Assembly: GCA_016081115.2 (NCBI GenBank)
Contig: CM071926.1
Coordinates: 12,041,971 to 12,105,970, forward strand
DNA: 64,000 nucleotides
Source: Rehmannia glutinosa
Taxonomy: Eukaryota > Streptophyta > Magnoliopsida > Lamiales > Orobanchaceae
Direction of reading: 5' to 3'
Of the stretch, positions 1-10,734 are shown in pieces. A program made the position numbers and the translations under genes. Every line of letters begins with the position of its first letter. Within the stretch, counting starts at the first letter, position 1. Under the pieces are notes generated by a model, which was not told where the DNA came from, did no database searches, and saw only the letters and a list, made by a program, of their open reading frames with translations.

Positions 1-32
1 TCTAAACCTTTATTTCACATCCTCGGACCTGA
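1..32 (+). repeat. 3' end of the 5' LTR of Copia-A
   Basis: This short stretch aligns with the last bases of the 3' LTR (about 28733-28765) with a few differences and stops just before the primer-binding site. Only the extreme end of the LTR lies in the window. Confidence 0.7.
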
Positions 33-34
33 AG

Positions 35-46
35 TGGTATCGGCGG
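35..46 (+). promoter_or_regulatory. Primer-binding site of Copia-A (initiator tRNA-Met type)
   Basis: TGGTATCGGCGG resembles the usual plant copia primer-binding site TGGTATCAGAGC, complementary to the 3' end of initiator tRNA-Met. It sits 2 bases after the LTR end. Several mismatches show decay. Confidence 0.6.
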
Positions 47-149
47 TTGGTTCATTGAGCCTTCCATCATTTTGAACTAGATCTCTATCTTTAAAAAGTT
101 TTTAAACACTTGTGTTCAAAGTCTTTCACTTTTAAGCAAAGTTATTATC

Positions 150-404
150 ATGGAAGCAAATCTAACGCGCATTCCTATGTTCACTGTTGAAGAATTTGAT
201 GATTGAAAATTCATATGCAGGATCATCTATCCGCATTACATGATGAAATATGGCTTGTGATAGAGGATGGACCACCGAATACTCAAAGTGAACACGAAAA
301 AGAGCATTGCATTGAAGGAGAAGAAGTCATTATTCTTTGAAACAAGATGACCATGGTTGAAAAACCAAGGATCAAAGTGGACTAATGAGGATAGAAAAAG
401 AGAT
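150..404 (+). pseudogene. Copia-A gag, N-terminal part (broken)
   Basis: An ATG at 150 opens a frame beginning MEANLTRIPMFTVEEFDD, a typical copia Gag start, which hits a stop within about 20 codons. Later text such as the WTNEDRKR motif is recognisable in other frames, so several indels and stops have accumulated. The Gag homology breaks off at about 404, where a patch of foreign gag begins, and resumes at 1042. Confidence 0.6.
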
Positions 405-1041
405 ACCGATTGCCCAAAGCTCGATGAAGAGAAGCGAAAAGAAAAGGAAGCCTTTTCCTTCTAAAAAACCTTAAATGCGGAGGTCAAAACGTGGGATGAA
501 CTAAAACAACCGATGATAAGGAGAAACCGAACACGGTCTCATGGCCATAGAGCGGTAAAACAATGAGGTACGCTCTAACTCTTCTACTTCCTCCATGGTT
601 GATGACTTGCAATGTGATTTGATGAATTGCAAATTGAGTTTCAAAATTTAATTGTTAAATACAAAATTTGAAAAAGGAGCATAAGGAGCTTAAGGTTGAA
701 AAAAGAATAATTATTTACCTCTTTTATGAATCTCTCTAGACAAAGCTCATGCTCTTACTCTTACTGGAGTCACTCTTGAAACCGAAAAGAAATCGCTCAC
801 AAAAGATATCAATGTTTGAAAAATGATATTGCATCCCGTTTCAACATAAGACGGATAAAGTCACAAAAATTTTAGATGCACAAAGAGGTGAGTATTCCAA
901 ATTGGGACTTGGTTATAAGCCATTTCAAAGTGTTTTTAAGAAAAATAAAAGGTCCCACTTTTACGTCTTTAATAGTTATAATATTTTGTTTTTATTGTGG
1001 CAATTTGGACATTATGCAAATAATTGCAAATTGAGAAATAA
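405..1041 (+). pseudogene. Patch of Copia-B-type gag inside Copia-A gag
   Basis: From about CCGATTGCCCAAAGC to the GCAAATTGAGAAAT end this 637-bp stretch follows the gag of Copia-B (minus strand, roughly 11500 down to 10860) almost base for base, with scattered small deletions. It contains the end of the first CCHC knuckle, the acidic and coiled-coil part and a degraded second knuckle. On both sides typical Copia-A gag continues without LTR, primer site or polypurine tract. It is therefore an internal gag fragment joined in the same orientation, as expected from template switching between co-packaged RNAs or from gene conversion. An assembly chimera is the alternative. Confidence 0.65.
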
Positions 1042-2173
1042 ATGCAAGACATTCTCTACAAAACATTGGACAAAGCCATGTTCAAAAAGTCAAATCATGC
1101 AAATCGCAAAGAGATTTGGGAAAAGTGACTTTAATTTGTGAAGGATCGAACAAATTAAGGAAAATAAATTAATTGTTCTGTGTACAAAAAATTTGAAAAT
1201 TTAAAAATGCTTGCAAAACTGCGGATCAGATTTGGATGCAAGATTTACTTGAGATTACAAATGAGCTTTCGGCTCTTGGGAAAGAATATACACAAAAGAA
1301 ATGTGTATGAAGATCTTAGAAGGCTCCTGGCTGAATGAGAAATGAAGGTTATGGCCCCGAGACATTCTATGGACCTCTCAAGAACATCTAACCATGAGCT
1401 ATTCTCAAACCTCAAAGCCTACGAATTTGAGCTGAGAAGAAAAGAGCAAGAGGAGACAGTTGTGCCCAAGACATCTGCTCTAATGCCAGTGAAGGGAAAA
1501 AAGTTGAGCAAAGGAAGCCGTAGACCAAGAGAGATTTCTGATGGTTAAAAGATTCAACAAGTTCTTTAGTAAGATCTATAAAAGAAACAAGGGTGAAACC
1601 TCCAAAAGACATTCAACACCTTCCAAGTCAAGAGACGATAGACCTCCCAAGAGAGCTGAGCATCAAAGGGTTGACTATCAGAGAGCTGATAATCCAAGAG
1701 CAGACAGAGCTGATCAGAGAGCTGAGAACCTGTGTTGGAATTGCAGACAGCCAGGACACTTTGCAGTTGACTGTTCCTATCCACTAGTCAACAAGTATAG
1801 GAATGAGGAAGAAAGAAAAGTCTTAAGGGAAAGAAGATAGGAAAAGAGAAAAGCTATGTTAGCTACTGAGACTGCTGAGACAGTCAAGTCCAAAGAAGCA
1901 GCAGACTCAGAAAGTAGTGAAGCAGACTACTCAAGTGATTCTGAGGAAGAGGCTATGATCTGCTTTATGGCCAAAGAACAAGATCAACCAGATCAAGAAG
2001 GTGAGATACACTCTAACTCATCTCATTCAGATTCAAGTGATAGTGACTGTAATACACACACTTTATCACCCACTGATCTTTATGATTCATTAAACAAAAT
2101 GATGAAAGATTTTGAACACATAAAATCCTCACACACTATTCTAAATGAGGAAAACAACCAGCTTAAAAGCTAA
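1042..2173 (+). pseudogene. Copia-A gag, C-terminal part with CCHC zinc knuckle (broken)
   Basis: Gag forms the particle and binds genomic RNA. The first part (1042-1340) corresponds to the multimerising copia Gag domain but is frame-shifted. A readable frame at 1342-1548 (MKVMAPRHSMDLSRTSNHE) continues after a shift at 1541-1840, where an arginine- and aspartate-rich RAD/RAE repeat leads into CWNCRQPGHFAVDC, a CX2CX4HX4C nucleic-acid-binding knuckle at about 1733-1774. After a stop the frame 1856-2173 encodes a serine- and acid-rich tail and the start of a coiled coil. Stops at 1838 and 2171 and several frame changes make it non-functional as read. Confidence 0.75.
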
Positions 2174-3190
2174 AATTCACAGCTGACTAAAGAGTCGAAA
2201 GTACTCCGAGTCATATAGCGGATGAGAACACTAAGTCAAGAAATTTGAAAATGCAAAGATCACAAAGAGTTAGGCGCTATAGAAGATCTTAAAAATGTGA
2301 TCGCCTCATTTACAAAGGCATCCAAATCATTGGATGATCTTATTATGAATAAAAAAGAATGTGGAGATAAAACATGCATAGGATTTAATTCCTTTGTGCA
2401 TAGTCAAACTCCAAGAGTGATTTTGGAAAAGGATCTTCAAGTAATGAAGCATCCCAAAACCTAAAACACCAAATGATGCACCCACATTCACTCCAAAGCA
2501 CAATCACAAACAAATTGGCCTTGGATACAAAGGAAAGAAAAACAACCAAATTGAGTATGTTGAGAGGACAATAAAAATCCAATGAGTTCCTCAAAGAACT
2601 CCAAAGAAAAATACTCGTGAAAAGCAAACAGAGCTACCAGAAACCCCAGAACTTTCATCAGAGAAATACATATGATAGGAATGGTAGAAACTATCCAAAC
2701 TATGTTTATTGGAATAATGTGAAACATCAGCAAAGACCTATGGAATACAAGCCAAAATGGCAAAGACCTAAACCTCAACAAAGGTCATTCCAAAGGCAAA
2801 AGAGCTATTATCAGCACACATACGCACCCAAGCACTAAACTCGTAAATACCACAACTACCCCAAAAGCAATTGCTAAAACATAAACACATGCATACAGAT
2901 AAAAGATAGTTGTATGAATCTAAAACCCCCAAGAAATTTGCTAATGTGCATTATGATTATGGCACTGATAGATGGCTACCTTTTAGTGTCAAATCATTTG
3001 ACTATAGGTTGGTTGGATAATCTTATAGCACTAACCCCTCAGGACCCGGACAAGTATGGGTACCTAAAAATTGATTTCCTTGATTGCGTTCAAGGAATAA
3101 AATTGAGTGCGAAGGAACATGGTACATGGATAGTGGTCGTTTCCGGACATATGACAGAAACAAGAGAAACTGTCAAGATTCAAAGAGATT
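2174..3190 (+). pseudogene. Copia-A gag-pol linker and aspartic protease (broken)
   Basis: 2174-2616 is frame-shifted coiled-coil and lysine-rich linker. 2617-2838 encodes a basic Q/R/Y-rich linker (PKWQRPKPQQRSFQRQ) of the kind found between Gag and protease in Sireviruses. The protease signature W-Y-M-D-S-G, with the catalytic DSG at 3129-3137, is readable, but the two following frames are interrupted. The protein would cut the Gag-Pol polyprotein in the particle. Only the active-site block and a GHMTxT-like continuation can be recognised. Confidence 0.6.
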
Positions 3191-3194
3191 AGAG

Positions 3195-4310
3195 GTGCAA
3201 AAGTCATATATGGAGAAATGAAGCTCGGGAAATCAAAGGCACAAGATCTATCAAGAAAAATGGATTGGAAATCTCGGATGTTGCTTATGTTGAAGGCCTC
3301 AACTTCAACTCCTCGTTAAGCATCACCAACTCTGTGACAAAGGCTATAATGTGGGATTCAACATGAGAGTGTGCCGGATCAAAGATGTTGAATCAAATGA
3401 AATAGTCTTTAAGGATCAAGACAGAAGAATCGTATATATGTGGTAGATTGGTCTCTTGCTACACCAAGCACTTGTCCTCATTGCAAAGAGCACAGAAAAT
3501 CAAGTTGGTTGTGGCACAAGAAGCCGAGTCATATGAATTTTAAGACAATCAACAAGCTTGCAAAGGAGTCATCTTGTAGAAGGATTGCGGACTTCGATGT
3601 ACAAGAAAGAAAGAAAGTGTATGTGATGCATGCCAGATGGGAAAGCAAATAAAATCCTCATTCAAGGATCTTCAACAAGGATATTACATCTGTTGCATAT
3701 GGATTTATTTGGTCCAGTTGAGCCAACTACCATAAGTGGAAATAAATACACCTTAGTGGTGGTGGATGATTATTCAAGATATACATGGACAATTTTCATG
3801 TGTAAAAAGAAGGAAACTTTGCAGAAATTACCTCAGTTGATGAAAAGAGTTCAAAATGAGAAGAGCCAAACTATTATAAAAATAAGATCTGGCAGGGGAA
3901 CTGAGTTTGTCAATGGGATAATAACTCAGTATTGTGTTGAAAATGGTATTGCTCATGAGTTGTCAGCCGCGAGGACTCCACAACAGAATGGAGTGGCTGA
4001 AAGAATGAACATGACTCTCAAAGAAACTACAAGGACCATGCTAGCTGAAGATGGGTTGCCTAAGAGATTTTGGGCTGAAGCTATAAATACTGCACGATAT
4101 ACTCAAAATAGATGCATGATCAACAAGCAATTGACCAAGACTCCCTATGAAATCTGGACAGGGAGAAAGCCAAATGTTGGATATATCAGGATATTTGGAT
4201 GCAAATGTTTCATCCATAATAATGACAAAGATAATGTGAAGGCTTTCGATGCTAAAGCTGATGAAAGTATCTTTTGGATACTCACCAGAGTAAAGCCTAT
4301 AGAGTGCTGA
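3195..4310 (+). pseudogene. Copia-A integrase with GAG_pre-integrase domain (broken)
   Basis: Integrase inserts the cDNA into the genome. A GAG_pre-integrase segment with the LWHKxxSHMNFKTINKL pattern lies at about 3500-3570. The frame 3630-4310 (226 residues) then carries the rve core: HMDLFGP, VVDDYSRYTW, RTPQQNGVAERMN with the catalytic Glu, and the downstream TPYEIWTGRKPN and IFGCKCF blocks. The second catalytic position is odd: IRSGRGTEF has Gly where copia integrases have Asp, so the DDE triad is broken. The last residues run out of frame into the linker at 4311. Confidence 0.85.
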
Positions 4311-4343
4311 ATAAGAGAACTATGATTATAGAAGAGTCTATCC

Positions 4344-5289
4344 ATGTGGTTTTTTGATGAACCTAATGTGAGTGGAGACGACATTGAAGAGTTAGCTGAT
4401 AAGCTGAATCAACCAACTTTGCAGAAGAGTCCTTATGTTGAAGCTGAAGTAAGAGCACTCAACCCAGATGAAGACGAGATAGCTGAATCTCAAAGACAGC
4501 TGGAAAGTCTACAACTAAATGAAGATGAAAGAGTTGTCTTTGGACAACTTAGTCAGGAGACAGCTGAATCCGATGAGACTTACTCCAACCCGATGTGAGA
4601 TGGTTGAGACCATCCACGAGTCGATCATTGGATTTTAGAGATGGCATAAGAACCAGATCCAGAGCACAACATGAAGCTATGTTCACTTGTTTTATTTCCC
4701 AGATATAGCCTAAAGATGTGTCTCAAGCACTGGATGACACACATTGGATTCAGGCCATGCAAGAAGAGCTGAATCAGTTTGAAAGAAACAAAGTATGAGA
4801 ATTAGTTCAAAGGCCAACCCATCAAAACGCCATTGGCACAAAATGGGTTTTCAGAAACAAGATGAATGAGGAAGAATCTGTTGTAAGAAACAAAGCAAGA
4901 TTGGTATCCAAAGGGTATTGCCAAGAAGAGGGTATAGATTTTGATGAAACATTTGCTCCTGTTGCAAGATTGAAAGCAATAAGGATGTTTCTTGTTTATG
5001 CTGCACATAAGAACTTCATTGTGTATCAAATGGATGTGAAGAGTGCATTTCTAAATGGACTGTTAGAGGAAGAAGTCTATATTGAACAACCTCCAGGTTT
5101 TGAGTAGAAAACTATTGGAGATAAGGTCTACAAGCTCAAGAAAGCATTGTATGGATTGAAACAAGCACCGAGAGCATGGTATGATACATTGTCTCAATTT
5201 CTAACTAACAATGGATTCACCAAAGGCAAAGTTGACAGAACACTCTTCAGGATTCAAAATGGAGAGAGTATACTGTTTGTTCAAATATA
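4344..5289 (+). pseudogene. Copia-A integrase-RT linker and N-terminal reverse transcriptase
   Basis: 4344-4598 is the acidic linker between integrase and RT. The copia RT begins near 4720 (MQEELNQFERNKV) and is open from 4862 to 5104: RNKARLVSKGYCQEEGIDFDETFAPVAR and YQMDVKSAFLNG with the first catalytic Asp. A stop at 5105-5107 follows, then KLKKALYGLKQAPRAWY. The frame is cut at 5290-5294, just before the two catalytic aspartates of the YVDD block, by insertion of Copia-B. The remainder lies at 13681-14508. Confidence 0.85.
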
Positions 5290-5294
5290 TGTGG
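5290..5294 (+). repeat. Target-site duplication of Copia-B, left copy (TGTGG)
   Basis: Identical to 13676-13680 on the other side of the element; 5 bp is the normal length for copia integrases. Confidence 0.9.
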
Positions 5295-6515
5295 TGTTAG
5301 TCCAAGTGGCTACGATAATCTAGAGAGGGGGTGAATAGATTATCTCGGTTTTTCAGATTTTGCCCTCTTTTTGAAAAAAAACTCAAGCAAAGACGAAATG
5401 CTAAGTGCAGAATTTAAACAACACACTTCGATTTATAGAGGTTCAACCCACCTAGGGCCTAATCCTCTACCACCCCAGTATATCCGGGATGGATTTCAAA
5501 AAAGAAAAAAATATTTTATTAATTTACCAAAAATTAATACAACACCTTGAGGATTACCACAACCCTCTTACAACACCTTTGAAGATTACCACAACCTTCA
5601 AACACCTATCACCTAGATCACCCAAAGTGTATTCTTACCACAAGAATACTCACAAGGATGTCTTGTGTTGAATGATGACTAAAATCAAGATTACAACTCA
5701 ATAATGATTGATACAATATGAGTACAAGTGTAATCAAGAATTGAAAGCCTAGACCTCAAATTTGTGCAAGTGAAAGTCTAAAAATACAACAAGATATATG
5801 AAAGTGTTTGCTTGATTGCTCTTTCTTGTGTAGAGTGTTGTATCTTGTTGCTTGAATAAAGCCTCTATTTATAGGAGAGGTCTTGGCTTTGATTTCCGGA
5901 CATAGGCTCTTCCTTGGGGAGTGATTTGCTGCAAAAGAAACCATTTAAAATAATCAATATAGTTGGAGAAATCAATCCCACAAAATAGGGAAAAGTCATT
6001 CGAAAATGCAACGGATAGTTTCGATAAAATAGGGAGTGCGACCGTCGCACAGAGATAAGATTGAAATTGAATTTCTGCAATTTTTACACAGGGGACCGGT
6101 CGGAGGGTGCGACGGTGCCTTGATGTTGACCGGTTGGGGTTGATAAAAATACGAAACAGAAGATCGAACCAAAAGAGGGACTCCCAGTGCCGGTTGCCCA
6201 GGGTCGACCGGCCGCCTCACCCTCACCGACCGACCACAGTCGGCCGACGGCCGCCTCCCTCAATTTTTCTACGTCCCTTTTTATATTTCAAAACTCAACT
6301 CAGGTACGGGTTGCCCTATAGGGCGACCGGTCGAGCCTGAAACAAATGTGTTGTCCAATTTTTTATCGAAAATAAACTCCAAAAAATACTCCGAAAAATA
6401 GTAAAACATTTTAAATCGATCGGAAGTATTTAGACAACATTTAGGGACATTTTTTGGTTTAAAAACACATTTGAACAAAATCATCAAAATCATGATAAAA
6501 AACATTTATCTAACA
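5295..6515 (-). repeat. Copia-B 3' LTR (left copy)
   Basis: A 1221-bp LTR running TGTTAG to CTAACA. Read on the minus strand it contains a GC-rich palindromic U3 segment (about 6090-6340) and a TATAAATA box at 5866-5873. A hairpin array follows (5517-5649). It differs from the right copy by small indels and substitutions. Confidence 0.93.
5517..5649 (-). repeat. Array of GTGGT-loop hairpins in the Copia-B 3' LTR
   Basis: Four units: 5629-5649 (8 bp), 5578-5602 (10 bp, one G-U on the sense strand), 5549-5567 (7 bp, one G-U) and 5517-5539 (9 bp, loop TTGGT). One unit fewer than in the right LTR. Confidence 0.8.
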
Positions 6516-6516
6516 A

Positions 6517-6531
6517 ACTCCCCCTTTTTGA
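6517..6531 (-). promoter_or_regulatory. Main polypurine tract of Copia-B
   Basis: On the minus strand AAAAAGGGGGAG lies immediately before the 3' LTR and would prime plus-strand DNA synthesis. Confidence 0.85.
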
Positions 6532-7955
6532 TGATTGCAAACCAAAACAATTTTCTCGAGGACGATTTTGAAAACAAAAAAATTTTCCGGTTTTACGAGT
6601 GAACTACCCGTTAAAAACATTCCATACAAAGCTCCCCTATCTATGAGCATATCAACAAGAGATATTGCATAAGCTAGAAGACGAGCTATAACAAGCTTAT
6701 AGAGATGCATATAAACATCATAAGCTAAGAAGCTCCCCCTGTCACAGTACTTATAATATTTTACAATTGAGTCCATAATGCAAGCCATGGACTAGATATA
6801 CTTGGCTTTAGGAAGCCGTAGCTTATAGCTTTTATTGCGAGCTTTTATTAGCTTCTTTTAGCTAACGAGCCAATTTCTTGTTTCTCCCCCTTTGGAATCA
6901 TCAAAAAGAATGTTAGGAAGATAAAAACATCATACAATTATATCAAAGTGCGCCAAAGAGACGGTTTATCAACCATTGAACAATTTAGGCTTAAAATCTA
7001 AGGAAAATGGGAGAAATATATCATGAAGAGTTCATATGCTCGTTTTATCAGCCAAAACATGATCTCAATAAGTATTTAAGACTTTTGGAAGCAAGAGAAT
7101 CATGGAGAAGTTGAAATATTCATTGTGACATTTCATCGAACACCTTGTGGGCGTAACAATTAAAAAGAAGTTGTATAGATCCCTTGTAAATGAATCAAGC
7201 CAAAAATTTTCATCACCAATTCACATCAAACATCATACAATACAATATAACAATCAAGCTCATCATGATCATAATATAATTTCATCAAAAATATACAAGA
7301 TAGCCACAAGCTCAAGGTTCAACCCAATTGAGCAAAGAAAGGAAAATTCTTACCATTCGATCGGTAAAGATGAGCAATGATGATGATAAACATGCTATAT
7401 AAGGTCCAAGACATGAATTGAATGCATGAAAATCAATTTTGAGTGAAATTTGTGTGAATTTGGCAAAGGGGCGAGAAATGGCAAGAATAAGTTAAAATAT
7501 CGAATCTTCAAGATGTAACGATTTTAATCCAAAATATAGCTCAGGCGATCGGTCGTGGTTGAGGGAGCGATCGATCGACGTTGAGCGACAGGTTGCCCTC
7601 AACCTCTTCAGCCATGTTTTGTCAAGTTTTTCAAAATCCGAATTTCCAACCAAAAATCCGATTTTTCGCCCCTAAGTTTTAAAAAACGTGCAAAATGTAA
7701 ACGTAAACCTTATTCAATATGCATTATGCCTAACCGAGCTCGTATGGACGCAAAAGTTTCTAAGATAGCGGTTTTCTAAAAATGTCCGCTAATTGATCTT
7801 GAGATGGTACAAAAGATATCTCAATTTTTCGTTTTGAAACACAATCCCTTAGAAAATGATGTCGAATCTCAATATGTTTAAATACGGTTATGGTGAACCG
7901 GGTTTTGAGCAATATTTATTGCGGATATATTATCACAAAAGATAGGTATGCGTTT
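6532..7955 (-). other. Copia-B 3' non-coding region with three extra polypurine tracts
   Basis: No convincing coding frame in 1.4 kb. On the minus strand, purine tracts GGGGAG with the same flanks as in Copia-C occur near 6891-6905 (GGGGGAGA), 6731-6746 (ACAGGGGGAGCTT) and 6630-6645 (GATAGGGGAGCTT), in addition to the main tract. Multiple polypurine tracts are a published hallmark of Sireviruses. Confidence 0.75.
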
Positions 7956-9230
7956 TCAAAAGAGCATTTGTAATCTGCTAAGGTTTGTTTCATCCAAAGA
8001 AGTTGAGTACAACAAAACGCTGCGGAAATATATTCGCTTCGCCGTTGAAAGAAAAACACGATTTTGCTTCTTTGAAAACCAAGAAACTAGGCAATCGCCT
8101 AAAATTGACATGATCCTAAGTACTTTTCCGATCATCAATATTTCTCGCATAATCCGAATCACTATAACCTTTAAGAGAAAAATTCTCGTTCTTTGGATAA
8201 AATATACCATATTGAATAGTGCCTTTCAAATATCGAAAAATCCTTTTAACGGCACTCATATGAGATTCTTTGGGATTACTTTGAAAACGAGCACATAGGC
8301 ATACATCATGAAGAATGTCCGGTCTACTAGCGGTTAAATAAAGTAAACTACCAATCATACCTCGATACTTTGATTCATCCACGGACTTGCGCTTTTTTCA
8401 TCTTTGTCAATTTTGACATTTGTTGCCATGGGAGTAGAGACGGTTCTTCCTTCTTCAATGCCGAACTTTTTCAAGAGTTCTTTTGTATATTTTGATTGCA
8501 AAATGTATATGCCTTCTTGACATTGCTTAATTTGGAGTCCAAGAAAGAAGTTGAGCTCCCCATCATACTCATCTCAAATTCACCTTGCATCAACTTAGAG
8601 AATTTATTGCACAAGGAATCATTAGTAAAGACAAAAATAATATCATCAACATAAATTTGCACAAGTAAGCAATCTTGGCCTTTTTCGAAAAAGAGAGTTG
8701 TATCAACTTTACCCTTATAAAACCATTTTGCAAGAGAAAAGAGCTAAGTCTATCATACCATGCATGTGGTGCTTGCTTTAAACCATACAAGGCCTTTTTA
8801 AGTTTATAAACATCATTAAAGCCTAGAAAAATTTTCAAACCCCTGGAGGTTGTTTTACATAGACTTCTTCTTGAATAATACTATTTAAGAAAGTGGATTT
8901 AACATCCATTTTTGTAAAGTTTGAAATTTTTAAAACAAGAATAGGCAAGTAAAATACGAATAGCCTCTAAACGTGCTTTCTGGTGCAAAAGTTTCATCAT
9001 AGTCAATACCTTCTTCTTGACAATACCCTTTGAGCTACTAACCTTGCTTTATTTCGAACAATGTTGCCTTGATCATCAAGTTTGTTCCGGAATACCCATT
9101 TTGTACCAATAATAGTTTGAGATGGAGGACAAGGTACCAATTCCCATACATCATTTCTTTCAAATTGATTCAACTCCTCTTGCATCTCTAGGAACCAATC
9201 CTCATCCTCAATAGCCTCCTTAGCATTTTA
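7956..9230 (-). pseudogene. Copia-B reverse transcriptase and RNase H (frameshifted)
   Basis: MQEELNQFERNDVWELVP and TKWVFRNKLDDQGNIVRNKARLVA start the RT at 9185-9003. The ALYGLKQAPHAWYDRL block follows at 8838, then IYVDDIIF with both catalytic aspartates at about 8640-8660, and YRGMIGSLLYLTASRPDI at about 8310-8365. RNase H begins with CLVSWFSKKQN at about 8090 and decays. Stops and shifts near 9020, 8720, 8480 and 8110 break the frame, although the YVDD block is intact, unlike in Copia-A. Confidence 0.85.
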
Positions 9231-9473
9231 GGCTCCTTTTGAGAGATAAGAGCTTTCTCGGTCATCACTTTGTCAATGGGATCACCAATAATAAGATCTT
9301 TTGGGTGATCTCCTTATATTTTAATGCAACGGAAGATCCAAAGTATCACCTCTATCTTCTTGAGGACCATTTGAAGTGGGCGGTTGATCATTTGATGTAG
9401 ACGCGGTTGATCATCAACTTGAACAATTGGTTCAATAATATCCTCTTCATCACTTTCATCATTGGGTATTCTT

Positions 9474-10290
9474 TCAACACCCGGCTTCATTGAATTTGAC
9501 ATGGATGGATTCTTCAACAACTCCACTAGTCTTATTGTAAACCCGATATGCTTTGCTTTTTGTTGAATATCCCATAAATATCCCTTCATCGGCCTTAGGA
9601 TCAAGTTTGTCCAATTGATCCTTGGTATTCAAAATAAAGCATTTACAACCAAATATCTTGAAATAACTAATATTTGGAGTTCTACCTTTCCAAAGCTCAT
9701 ATGGAGTTTTATTCATTTTAGACGAATATAAACTCGATTAATAACATAGCAAGCGGTACTTACGCTTCGCCCAAAAATATTTTGGAAGTGAAAATTCATT
9801 GAGCATGGACCGACTCATCTCTTGTAGTGTTCGATTTTTCCTTTCGGCTACTCCATTTTGTTGAGAGTCCTTGGAGCCGAAAAATTATGAGCATATCCCT
9901 TAGTTTCACAAAAGACTCTAAATTCACCATCAAATTCTCCACCTCGATCGCTTGAATAGACTTAATTAATAGTGTCTTCCTTTTCATTCTCAATAAGTCT
10001 ACACAACTTAACAAACTCATTAACGGCATCGCTTTTATTGGTAAGAAAAAGAGCCCAAGTATATCTAGAAAATCATCGACAATAACGAAAGTGTAATGTT
10101 TTCCACTTAGACTTGCCGCACTAATATCCCCATACAAATCAAGGTGAAGCAATTGTAGGGGTTTGGTTGTGGAAATTTCATTTTTGGGCTTAAAACTACT
10201 TTTAACTAATTTGTTCTTTTGACAAGTGTCACATAAGCCAAGATTTTCAAAATTCAATTTGGGTAGTCCTTTCACATGTTGGTTTTTGTA
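9474..10290 (-). pseudogene. Copia-B integrase (frameshifted)
   Basis: LCDTCQKNKLVKSSF is the zinc-binding pre-integrase end, LHLDLYGD carries the first catalytic Asp, and FVIVDDF continues the core. The central core (about 10060-9796) is scrambled by shifts. TPYELWKGRTPN, FKIFGCKCF and the C-terminal block EGIFMGYSTKSKAYRVYN are clean at 9716-9474. Confidence 0.8.
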
Positions 10291-10499
10291 AATATTTTCA
10301 AATTCTTGTATCCAACATGTCCAAGTCGCCTATGCCATAAACTAGTTAAATCATTATTGGCAACTAAACAAGAAACATTTTGACTAACCAAATCACTTGT
10401 ACAAATTTTGTAAAGATTGCCTTTTCTATTTGCTTCACAAATAATTTCACCATTTTAAGTATAAGGCATTTTTCTTTATTGAAGGAAACATCATAACTT

Positions 10500-10734
10500 G
10501 AATCACAAAGTTGGCTAACCCTTATCAAATTGAACTTAAGCCCTTCTACTAAAAGAACATTACTAAGAGAGAAAGAAGAGTTACCAATTTCTCCATTTCC
10601 AAGAATTCTTCCTTTGCCATTCTAACATGGCCATACCCTCTTCTTGGAGCTTGATGTTGGTAAAAAGTTCTCTCCTCCCGGTCATATGGCGTGAACATCC
10701 GCTGTCCACGAGCCATTTTGAATCTTCCATTGTT
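10500..10734 (-). pseudogene. Copia-B protease (frameshifted)
   Basis: DSGCSRHMTG, with the catalytic DSG at 10699-10707, is readable one frame off the surrounding gag frame. The following residues (ELFTNIKLQEEG) fit copia proteases before the frame is lost again. Confidence 0.7.

Noticed and set aside
6107..6340. Arginine- and proline-rich frame in the Copia-B LTR
   Set aside because: It results from the GC-rich palindromic U3 zone; it is not conserved in the other LTR frame.
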